A stretch of DNA of 5,119 nt from Pseudomonadota bacterium (GTDB taxonomy: Bacteria > Pseudomonadota > Alphaproteobacteria > Acetobacterales > Acetobacteraceae). Shown here in pieces: positions 1 through 5,119 of this stretch (the first letter of the stretch is position 1; each line of letters starts with the position of its first letter). The notes under the pieces were generated by a model. The model made no database searches and was not told the origin of the DNA. It was given only the letters and a program-made list of their open reading frames with translations. The position numbers and the translations under genes are program-made. The stretch covers positions 1 to 5,119 of the forward strand of contig JAJZHU010000192.1 of assembly GCA_021798375.1 (NCBI GenBank). The letters run 5' to 3'.

Positions 1-502
1 ATCTCAGACCTATGATGATGAAACACCCTATCCATCCGGCTTGCAGCGCAGCGCCAACAAGGCGGCTGGCATTAAAAGCGCCCATGAAAGCATCGCCGGG
101 CAGAATTTCTTGAAATGGGACGCAGGCTACACCCGAAACGCCGGCGCTTGGGCGAGTGACATCGTTACCCCTACCAGGCTGGGGGAAGCCTCGATGCTGC
201 TGCGCTTGGCGCGGTGGCGGAATGGCGAATTGACACCCTGGTATGCAGGCGAAACTGAGCAGGAAAGCTGGTCGTTGTCAGAGATTCAAATGCCACAGTA
301 TTTGGTGAGCGGCATGGTGCAACCGGCGGGTGAGATCGGCAAGGCATTGCAAACCACCAAGATAAGGTGGGGCGCGTGGGAGCAGGACATTCCGGTGTTG
401 GTTTTGCAGGAAAGCAATGGAGTATGGCAGGGTGACGTTTTGCACAAAGATCGGCGACGTCACGCATTTTATTCGGCCTCTAATGGGCTCTGGTTGGAAT
501 GA
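1..502 (+). CDS. cas3: Cas3 nuclease-helicase, C-terminal fragment (type I-E)
   Basis: The reading frame is open from the left edge (first whole codon at base 2) to TGA at 500-502, giving 166 C-terminal residues; the HD nuclease and helicase motifs lie outside the window. The best landmark is the segment encoded around 164-220, TPTRLGEASMLLRLARW, which resembles the C-terminal domain of type I-E Cas3, where a TRLG.PS...RLARW-like motif recurs. Known role of the family: an ssDNA nuclease and 3'-5' helicase recruited by Cascade (through Cas8e) to unwind and shred the non-target strand. Its position directly upstream of cas8e on the same strand is the standard I-E order and supports the call more than the fragment alone does. 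It ends 103 bp before cas8e, so it is not translationally coupled to the Cascade genes. No frameshift is visible in the part seen; whether the full gene is intact cannot be judged. Confidence 0.85.
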   Translation, partial: SQTYDDETPYPSGLQRSANKAAGIKSAHESIAGQNFLKWDAGYTRNAGAWASDIVTPTRLGEASMLLRLARWRNGELTPWYAGETEQESWSLSEIQMPQYLVSGMVQPAGEIGKALQTTKIRWGAWEQDIPVLVLQESNGVWQGDVLHKDRRRHAFYSASNGLWLE

Positions 503-523
503 CCTCCTGGGGCTATCCATCGG

Positions 524-550
524 ATTGACAGGATTCCCAATCCAGTCAAT
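524..550. repeat. 27-bp near-perfect inverted repeat over the promoter (candidate operator)
   Basis: The left arm is ATTGAC (524-529), A (530), GGATT (531-535); the centre is CCC (536-538); the right arm is AATCC (539-543), A (544), GTCAAT (545-550). Eleven of twelve arm positions are complementary, the only exception being the A/A pair at 530/544. The dyad spans from the -35 hexamer into the first bases of the proposed -10, where a repressor would block RNA polymerase. As RNA it could also fold into a hairpin with a 3-nt loop, but no T-run follows (the next bases are GATCGTTGTATT), so an intrinsic terminator for cas3 is unlikely. It does not resemble a type I-E CRISPR repeat. The protein that might bind is unknown. 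Confidence 0.6.
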
Positions 551-553
551 GAT
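525..553 (+). promoter_or_regulatory. Putative sigma70-type promoter for the Cascade genes
   Basis: A perfect TTGACA -35 hexamer lies at 525-530 and, after a 17-bp spacer, AATGAT at 548-553 matches four of six bases of the -10 consensus. Transcription would start near 560, giving a leader of about 45 nt that keeps the cas8e ribosome binding site. It sits in the only intergenic gap of the window, just upstream of the five Cascade genes. An alternative -10 (TTTAAT, 583-588) is closer to consensus, but its -35 partner is poor and its transcript would start at or after the Shine-Dalgarno, so I prefer the upstream pair. This is inferred from sequence alone, and transcription could also run through from cas3. 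Confidence 0.5.
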
Positions 554-564
554 CGTTGTATTGG

Positions 565-587
565 TTAAATGTCATAAGCTTATTTAA
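565..587. repeat. AT-rich dyad in the cas8e leader
   Basis: TTAAAT (565-570) is mirrored by ATTTAA (582-587) across an 11-bp spacer, and a perfect 10-bp palindrome ATAAGCTTAT (574-583) overlaps it with a slightly different centre. It lies between the proposed transcription start and the Shine-Dalgarno of cas8e. Such AT-rich dyads can be regulator sites, but in AT-rich DNA short inverted repeats arise easily by chance, so this is only noted. Confidence 0.3.
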
Positions 588-593
588 TAATAT

Positions 594-597
594 AAGG
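594..597 (+). promoter_or_regulatory. Ribosome binding site of cas8e
   Basis: AAGG lies 8 nt before the ATG at 606. It is short but properly spaced, and the following codons match the usual start of Cas8e proteins (LLTEAWLPV), so ATG 606 is a sound start. Confidence 0.6.
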
Positions 598-605
598 CAA
601 AAACA

Positions 606-2222
606 ATGCCCTTCTGTCTGCTGACGGAGGCTTGGCTGCCCGTGCGCCGCGCCTCGGGCCGTTTCGATCGGATCACGCCCGCGCAAATTGCGGGAAATGA
701 TCCCGACCCGGTCATTGCCCTCGATTGGCCGCGCCCTGATTTCCAACTGGCCGGGCTGGAGTTCCTAATCGCCTTGCTCGCCACGCTGGCGCCGCCGCAA
801 GATCACAATGAATGGTGCGAGCAATATGCCCATCCGCCCACCGCCGAAGATCTGGCGGTGCGATTTGCGCCATTCGCCGGCATGTTCATGCTCGATGGCG
901 ACGGTCCCCGCTTCATGCAGGATTTCGAGGATTTTATCGTCGAACCCAACGATGTAGGTGGTTTGCTGATCGAAGCGCCAGGTGAAAACGCGATCAAGCG
1001 TAACACAGATTTACTGGTGAAGCGGGGCCGGGTAGAAAATTTGGGTCGCGCCGCCGCCGCCATGGCGCTGTTCACGCTGCAAAATTATGCGCCTGCGGGC
1101 GGTGCAGGTAACCGCACCAGTCTTCGCGGCGGCGGACCTTTAACCACGCTGGCTATTCCCCCTTGGCGTCGCCCCAAGGGAAGCCTGTGGGATTTATTGT
1201 GGGCCAACGTGCCATGTGGCAAGCCGGTCGATATTGCGGATGCGCCACGCGTATTTCCCTGGCTTGCTGCCACTCGACTTAGTGATAAAAACGGCCGCGC
1301 CACCACGCCCAATGATTCGCCGGACTTGTTGGTCTGGTGGGCATCGCCACGTCGCATCCGGCTCGATTTTACAGCCAACACTCAATCTTTGGCTTGCGAT
1401 CTGACCGGGGGGATTGATCCCGTCATCGTCACTGGCTGGCGGCAACGGCCTTGGGGTGCGGATTATCAGAAATGGGAGCATCCGCTCTCGCCGTATTATC
1501 AGGGCGCCGGGGACGCGGGTCTGCTGCCGGTGCATCCGCAGCCGGGCGGAATTACCTATCATCATTGGCTTGGCTTGCTGTTTGCCGATCCGGAATCCGG
1601 CAAGAAAATTGCCCAAAATATCGATGCATTTCGCTCCGATCGATGGCGCGATTTGCCAGGGCCGCGTGAACCGTGGCGTTTGCTCGCGGGCGGTTTCGAT
1701 ATGGATAATATGAAGGCACGCGGCTTCGTGGAAAGCGAAATGCCGATTTATGAGCCGGCAGATCGCAACCTTGCCGTAAAGCACGATCAATATCTACGCC
1801 TGCTGATTAAATCCGCCGATCACGCCGCCAAATTATTGAGCCGGGCGGTCAGCCGTGCCTTGTATGGCGAGAAATCGGATGTGAAATTCGATGCCTCGCC
1901 ACTGGCCAATCTGCGCGAGCAATTTTTGGCCGCCACCGAAGCGGAATTTCTGCGCCGTGCTGCAATCCCCGATTTTGTTTCGGATGAAGCCGTGCGACGC
2001 GCGTGGCTTTCTCATCTTCGGCAAATCGTGCTGCACTTGTTCCACACCGCCGCACCCATCGATGCGTCGGGTGAGGGCCACCCGGATCGTGTCGCCACGG
2101 CTGCCAAATACCTCAGTCTGGCGCTGAATGGTTACGGCAAAGAGGGCGAGGCATTGTTCAAAACCCTGAACCTGCCGGCTTTGGCCAAATCCCCCGCGCG
2201 CAAAAAGGAGAAAGCCGCATGA
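606..2222 (+). CDS. cas8e: Cas8e (Cse1/CasA), Cascade large subunit
   Basis: The 538-residue product is the large subunit of type I-E Cascade, which reads the PAM, helps open the target DNA and docks Cas3. It is somewhat longer than E. coli CasA (about 502). Visible landmarks: the N-terminal LLTEAWLPV (5-13); PRFMQDF (101-107); the glycine-rich loop GGAGNRTSLRGG (165-176), matching the conserved ...GLRGGTP.TT region that lies at the PAM/minor groove in E. coli; WEHPLSPYY (290-298); GFDMDNMKARGFVESEMP (363-380), which covers the PAM-sensing wedge region; and an all-helical C-terminal part (about 390-520) corresponding to the four-helix bundle. A short Lys/Arg-rich tail (KSPARKKEKAA) ends it. 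The gene starts the Cascade unit after a 103-bp gap and overlaps cse2 by ATGA. No frameshift or internal stop is seen. The family call is firm; PAM preference cannot be read from the sequence. Confidence 0.97.
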   Translation: MPFCLLTEAWLPVRRASGRFDRITPAQIAGNDPDPVIALDWPRPDFQLAGLEFLIALLATLAPPQDHNEWCEQYAHPPTAEDLAVRFAPFAGMFMLDGDGPRFMQDFEDFIVEPNDVGGLLIEAPGENAIKRNTDLLVKRGRVENLGRAAAAMALFTLQNYAPAGGAGNRTSLRGGGPLTTLAIPPWRRPKGSLWDLLWANVPCGKPVDIADAPRVFPWLAATRLSDKNGRATTPNDSPDLLVWWASPRRIRLDFTANTQSLACDLTGGIDPVIVTGWRQRPWGADYQKWEHPLSPYYQGAGDAGLLPVHPQPGGITYHHWLGLLFADPESGKKIAQNIDAFRSDRWRDLPGPREPWRLLAGGFDMDNMKARGFVESEMPIYEPADRNLAVKHDQYLRLLIKSADHAAKLLSRAVSRALYGEKSDVKFDASPLANLREQFLAATEAEFLRRAAIPDFVSDEAVRRAWLSHLRQIVLHLFHTAAPIDASGEGHPDRVATAAKYLSLALNGYGKEGEALFKTLNLPALAKSPARKKEKAA

Positions 2223-2743
2223 GCCGCGAGTCTGCACAGGCATTGCGTTGGTGGGAAGAACTGCGCCATCCCGAAAGGGGAGATCGCGGTGCGTTGGCTC
2301 GGCTGCGCCGCGCTTCCAGCGTGCTGGATGCCGCCACTGAACCCGCCACCATTGAACTATGCCGTAAATTGGGCGTGGGCGAGGAAAAATTGGAACGCGT
2401 CGCCCTAATCGCTGCCGTATTGGCACATGTGCGCGACAATGAGCCCACGGTGAAAATGGCCCGCCAACTTGGTCAGCACGAAGCCAATCCCCAAGGCATG
2501 ATGTCCTGGCTGCGTTTTCGTCGCTTGGTGCAAGCCGAAACCGCCGATGAACAACTTACCCAATTCCGCCGCGCCATCGCTCTGGCCAAGCAGAAGGCCA
2601 ACATCGGCGATCTGGCTGAATCGTTGTTGAATTGGACCGAAGCCCGCCGCCGCGGCTGGATCTATGCCTATCACGATGCAGGTCAAGCCCAACCAAACGA
2701 CATCCAAACCAATGACATCAAAGCCGGAGAACCCCAATCATGA
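2219..2743 (+). CDS. cse2: Cse2 (CasB), Cascade small subunit
   Basis: The 174-residue, mostly helical product is the small subunit, normally present as two copies forming the belly of Cascade, where it stabilises the crRNA-target strand hybrid and the displaced strand. Landmarks: an N-terminal WWEELRHPERGDRGALARLRRA-like segment (11-32, the family's WW..L....G.RA.LRR pattern), SWLRFRRLV (96-104), and the basic helix region ending in NIGDLAESLLNW (128-139) followed by RRRGWIYAYH (143-152). The last 20 or so residues form a polar tail containing a small NDI repeat and look dispensable. The start ATG at 2219 overlaps the cas8e stop as ATGA and has AAGGAG at 2205-2210, 8 nt upstream, so translational coupling is likely. 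The length is close to the family norm (E. coli CasB about 160). Confidence 0.95.
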   Translation: MSRESAQALRWWEELRHPERGDRGALARLRRASSVLDAATEPATIELCRKLGVGEEKLERVALIAAVLAHVRDNEPTVKMARQLGQHEANPQGMMSWLRFRRLVQAETADEQLTQFRRAIALAKQKANIGDLAESLLNWTEARRRGWIYAYHDAGQAQPNDIQTNDIKAGEPQS

Positions 2744-3783
2744 GCCGCTTTCTGCAACTGCATTTTCTAACTTTCTACCCGCCCTCGAACCTCAATCGTG
2801 ACGACACCGGGCGGCCCAAAACGGCAGTCATTGGCGGTTCCACCCGCCTGCGCATCTCCTCGCAGGCGCTGAAACGCGCATGGCGTACCTCGGAATTATT
2901 CGCTGAAAAACTCGAAGGCCATCTGGCCAGCCGCACCCAGCGTTTGGGCGATGACGTAATGGCGCATTTGATCGAAGGTGGCATGGACAAGCCGAAAGCC
3001 ATCGAGGCAGCGCGCAAGATCGCCGGCGTGTTCGGCAAGATCAAAGAGCAGAGCGACAAAAACGAAGCTCACCCGGCGCGCATTGAACAATTGGCGTTCG
3101 TTTCGCCTGAAGAACGCGCCGCCGCTTTGGCGTTGGCCGATCGGGCGTTGGCCGGCGAGGATATTTCTCCCAAAGCTGCTGATCTGCTTGGCCATACCGA
3201 TCAAGCGGCAGATTTGGCCATGTTCGGCCGTATGTTGGCCGCCGATCCCGATTACAACCGCGAAGCCGCCGTGCAGGTTGCGCACGCTTTCACCACGCAC
3301 AAAGTGTCGGTCGAAGACGATTTTTACACGGCGGTGGACGATCTGAAATCGTCCACCGAAGATGCCGGCGCCGGATTCATCGGCGAAACCGGCTTTGGCG
3401 CTGGGGTGTTTTATCTTTATGCCTGCATCGATCGCGCTTTGCTCACTCGCAATTTGGGTGGGCAGGCGGGGCTGGCCGCCGATGCTGTTGCATCGCTGTT
3501 GGAAGCCGCCGCCACGATTGCACCGGGCGGCAAGCAAAATAGTTTTGCCTCGCGTGCCCGTGCTCATTACGTGCTGGCCGAGCGCGGCAGCGCCCAACCG
3601 CGCACCCTCGCCGCGGCCTTTACCAAATCGGTGGAGAAAGACCCGGTGCAGGGCTCGGTTAAAGCACTGCGCGATTGGCGCGATGCGCTTGATGTGGCGT
3701 ATGGCGATCAGACCGAGCGCGCCGAAATGTTGGTGGGGGAAAGCGGCAGCTTGGCCGAATTGCTCGCATTCGTCAGGAGCTAG
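2740..3783 (+). CDS. cas7e: Cas7e (Cse4/CasC), Cascade backbone subunit
   Basis: The 347-residue product is the RAMP-fold backbone protein, six copies of which wrap the spacer part of the crRNA in known I-E complexes. The N-terminal block is highly diagnostic: FLQLHFLTFYPPSNLNRDD (4-22), then GRPKTAVIGGSTRLRISSQ (24-42) and ALKRAWR (43-49). The thumb region shows AHAFTTHKVSVEDDFYTAVD (181-200), closely like the TTH.V..E.D.FTAVDDL of E. coli CasC, followed by GFIGETGFGAGVFYLYACI (212-230). GGKQNSFASRARAHYVL (263-279) matches the conserved PG.KQ segment. The ATG at 2740 overlaps the cse2 stop as ATGA, with GGAGA at 2726-2730 as ribosome binding site. The length is near E. coli CasC (363). No defect is seen. 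Confidence 0.98.
   Translation: MSRFLQLHFLTFYPPSNLNRDDTGRPKTAVIGGSTRLRISSQALKRAWRTSELFAEKLEGHLASRTQRLGDDVMAHLIEGGMDKPKAIEAARKIAGVFGKIKEQSDKNEAHPARIEQLAFVSPEERAAALALADRALAGEDISPKAADLLGHTDQAADLAMFGRMLAADPDYNREAAVQVAHAFTTHKVSVEDDFYTAVDDLKSSTEDAGAGFIGETGFGAGVFYLYACIDRALLTRNLGGQAGLAADAVASLLEAAATIAPGGKQNSFASRARAHYVLAERGSAQPRTLAAAFTKSVEKDPVQGSVKALRDWRDALDVAYGDQTERAEMLVGESGSLAELLAFVRS
3775..3779 (+). promoter_or_regulatory. Ribosome binding site that fixes the cas5e start
   Basis: AGGAG sits inside the last codons of cas7e, 8 nt before GTG at 3788. The cas5e frame is open far upstream (into the middle of cas7e, to about 3362), so a naive longest-frame start would be wrong. This strong site plus the onset of Cas5-like sequence right after GTG decides the start. 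Confidence 0.8.
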
Positions 3784-3787
3784 TCAC

Positions 3788-4525
3788 GTGACCCAGTTTC
3801 TGACTTTTACCTTGCACGCACCACTGGCGGCGTTTGGTGCGGTGGCGGTGGGCGAACGGCGGGTGGGTTTTCCCCGTCCCGCCCGCTCGGCGCTGATCGG
3901 CCTGTTGGGCGCCGCGTTGGGGATCGATCGGGCTGATGAAGCCGCACAGCAGGCATTGGAACATGGCTACGGCGTTGCCACCCGTTCCGATGCGCCGGGT
4001 TATGCAATGACCGATTATCACACCGCGCAAGTGCCGGCCGCCAAAAAAGGCGTGAAATTTTTCACTCGGCGCGCCGAAATGGCTGCACCCAAGCTGGAAA
4101 CCGTGCTGACCCGCCGCGAATATCGCACCGATGCGCTGCATCTGGTGGCGCTGTGGGCGCGCGTCGAGGCGCCATACCCGCTCGACCATCTCGTCCAGGC
4201 GTTGCGGTCGCCCTATTTCGTGCCGTTCGTCGGCCGCAAATCCTGTCCGTTGGGCCTGCCACTGGGGCCGCTGCTAATCGAGGCTACGCACGTGGCCAAT
4301 GCATTTGCTATTCGTGTCGAACAAGCATCGGAACCTGAACGTCAATTACGGCGGCGTTTGCAGGTGAAATCGGGCGAGATCGCAGTCGATATGGATCACC
4401 CGGACATGGGGCATGTCACCCGCGTCGAAACGCGGCGCGATGCGGTGGCGCATCGTGGCCGTTGGCAATTTGGCTTGCGGCAAGAGGCGATTTTGTCCAC
4501 CTCGGGGGTGCCGTCCCATGAATAA
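3788..4525 (+). CDS. cas5e: Cas5e (CasD), crRNA 5'-handle binding subunit
   Basis: With a GTG start the product is 245 residues, normal for Cas5e (E. coli about 224). It caps the 5' handle of the crRNA and contacts Cas8e and the first Cas7e. In type I-E it does not process RNA; Cas6e does. Landmarks: an N-terminal RAMP strand FLTFTLHAPLAAFG (4-17), where the second half takes the place of the PMQAWG-like motif; GFPRPARSALIGLLGAALGI (28-47), matching FPTRSGLLGLLGACLGI of E. coli; TDYHTA (75-80); TRREYRTDALHLVALW (108-123); and the Cas5e signature YFVPFVGRKSCPLGLPLGP (143-161). It begins 4 nt after the cas7e stop and overlaps cas6e by 8 nt at its end. A far longer frame starting at 3362 is an overlap artefact. 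Confidence 0.95.
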   Translation: MTQFLTFTLHAPLAAFGAVAVGERRVGFPRPARSALIGLLGAALGIDRADEAAQQALEHGYGVATRSDAPGYAMTDYHTAQVPAAKKGVKFFTRRAEMAAPKLETVLTRREYRTDALHLVALWARVEAPYPLDHLVQALRSPYFVPFVGRKSCPLGLPLGPLLIEATHVANAFAIRVEQASEPERQLRRRLQVKSGEIAVDMDHPDMGHVTRVETRRDAVAHRGRWQFGLRQEAILSTSGVPSHE

Positions 4526-5119
4526 TCTGTGGCTGATCCGCGCCAAGCTACGGCGTGATGCGCGGGTGCAGGCGTTGGCGCCCTTGTTGATGCCATCCGG
4601 GACTGGCGACAAGACGAGCGCCGATCACCGTCTGATCTGGGCGTTGATGGCAGAAAATGCCGATTCCCAACGCGATTTCCTGTTTCGCACTGAAGCGCCA
4701 GGGCAGTTTTTGGTATTGGCCCCGCGCGTGCCTGCCGAAACGGATCTGTTCGAGGTTGAGGCCAAATCCTATTCGCCCAGCTTGGCCGCGGGCGATCGGC
4801 TCGGCTTTGTGTTGCGTGCCAATGCCACTATCAGCCGCCGCAGTGAACCGGGTAAGCGCGGCAAGCGGCAGGATGTGGTGATGGATCGCCTGTACGCCGT
4901 GCCGCCGGGCGAACGCGCCGAAGTCCGCGCTGCTGTGGCGCAACAGGCGGGCGAGGAATGGTTCGCACGGGTGGGTGAAAACAGCGGCTTCACGCCCGAA
5001 GTGCTGACTGTGGATGGATATGATCAGATCCGTGTCAAGCGTGACGGAGCAAAACCGATTTTACTTTCACAGCTCGATATTTCCGGGGTAGTGAAAGTAG
5101 AGGATCCGGTGCGCTTTCT
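4518..5119 (+). CDS. cas6e: Cas6e (Cse3/CasE), crRNA endoribonuclease, 5' part
   Basis: The frame runs from ATG at 4518 to the right edge without a stop, giving 200 residues; roughly 25-35 C-terminal residues, including the glycine-rich ...GIG.AKS.GCGL loop expected in this family, are off the window. The protein cuts pre-crRNA at the base of each repeat hairpin and stays bound to the 3' stem-loop within Cascade. Landmarks: ADHRLIWALM (35-44), whose H37 aligns with the catalytic histidine (H20 in E. coli, in HQGLWHLF); RDFLFRTE (52-59), matching RDFLFHVE; LRAN (99-102), matching LRANP; and a basic loop RRSEPGKRGKR (107-117) suited to RNA binding. The position three before the histidine, tyrosine in E. 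coli, is S34 here. The start overlaps the cas5e stop (ATGAATAA), with GGGGG at 4504-4508 as a weak ribosome binding site. Confidence 0.93.
   Translation, partial: MNNLWLIRAKLRRDARVQALAPLLMPSGTGDKTSADHRLIWALMAENADSQRDFLFRTEAPGQFLVLAPRVPAETDLFEVEAKSYSPSLAAGDRLGFVLRANATISRRSEPGKRGKRQDVVMDRLYAVPPGERAEVRAAVAQQAGEEWFARVGENSGFTPEVLTVDGYDQIRVKRDGAKPILLSQLDISGVVKVEDPVRF

Noticed and set aside
524..550. Intrinsic terminator for cas3
   Set aside because: The hairpin could form, but no T-tract follows it and the stem is not GC-rich; overlap with a perfect -35 favours a regulatory dyad.
583..588. TTTAAT as -10 of the cas8e promoter
   Set aside because: The hexamer is good, but its -35 at a fitting distance (TTGGTT, 561-566) is weak and the transcript would start at about the ribosome binding site, leaving no usable leader.
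503..605. CRISPR repeat or degenerate anti-repeat in the cas3-cas8e gap
   Set aside because: There is no 28-29-bp repeat of the type I-E form (GC-rich stem, CCCCGC-like arms) and no periodic copies; the dyad has different sequence and symmetry.
1194..1790. Minus-strand open frame of 198 codons inside cas8e
   Set aside because: It is antisense to a clearly conserved gene, has no recognisable domain and no convincing ribosome binding site, and long antisense frames are common in GC-rich coding DNA.
1833..2426. Minus-strand open frame spanning the cas8e/cse2 junction
   Set aside because: It overlaps two well-supported genes, and its translation is not recognisable and looks like reversed coding sequence.
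2896..3597. Minus-strand open frame of 233 codons inside cas7e
   Set aside because: The strand opposite carries highly diagnostic Cas7e motifs; the antisense product has no recognisable features and is best explained by GC-rich codon structure.
3362..3787. N-terminal extension of the cas5e frame overlapping cas7e
   Set aside because: It lies wholly over conserved cas7e coding sequence, its translation is low-complexity and rich in Pro, Ala, Arg and Cys, as expected of an out-of-frame GC-rich shadow, and a good ribosome binding site with GTG follows at 3788.

Overview
The window is an internal slice of a type I-E CRISPR-Cas locus. All genes are on the + strand, in the order cas3 (3' end only) - cas8e - cse2 - cas7e - cas5e - cas6e (5' part only). 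The coding density, GC-rich codon use and family-level sequence resemblance suggest a proteobacterium, possibly an alphaproteobacterium, but nothing in the window fixes the taxon. No CRISPR array, cas1, cas2, RNA gene or insertion sequence is visible. The adaptation genes and array would be expected beyond the right edge, after cas6e.

Layout: 1-502 is the C-terminal end of the Cas3 nuclease-helicase. 503-605 is the only real intergenic gap and is AT-rich towards its right end. It carries a plausible sigma70-type promoter (TTGACA-17-AATGAT) exactly overlaid by a 27-bp near-perfect inverted repeat, then a second, AT-rich dyad, then a short Shine-Dalgarno in front of cas8e. From 606 to the right edge the five Cascade genes are packed as one transcription unit: ATGA overlaps for cas8e/cse2 and cse2/cas7e, a 4-nt gap before a GTG-started cas5e, and an 8-nt overlap for cas5e/cas6e. 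All complete genes are intact and of normal family length.

Together the genes encode the Cascade surveillance complex. Cas6e cuts the pre-crRNA and stays on its 3' hairpin, Cas7e forms the backbone along the spacer, Cas5e caps the 5' handle, Cse2 forms the belly, and Cas8e reads the PAM and recruits Cas3 to degrade the target. The protein machinery looks canonical. The least explained element is the dyad-promoter arrangement between cas3 and cas8e, which may be the switch that sets Cascade expression separately from cas3. Minor protein-level points are the PAM-wedge segment of Cas8e and the serine at the usual tyrosine position near the Cas6e active site.
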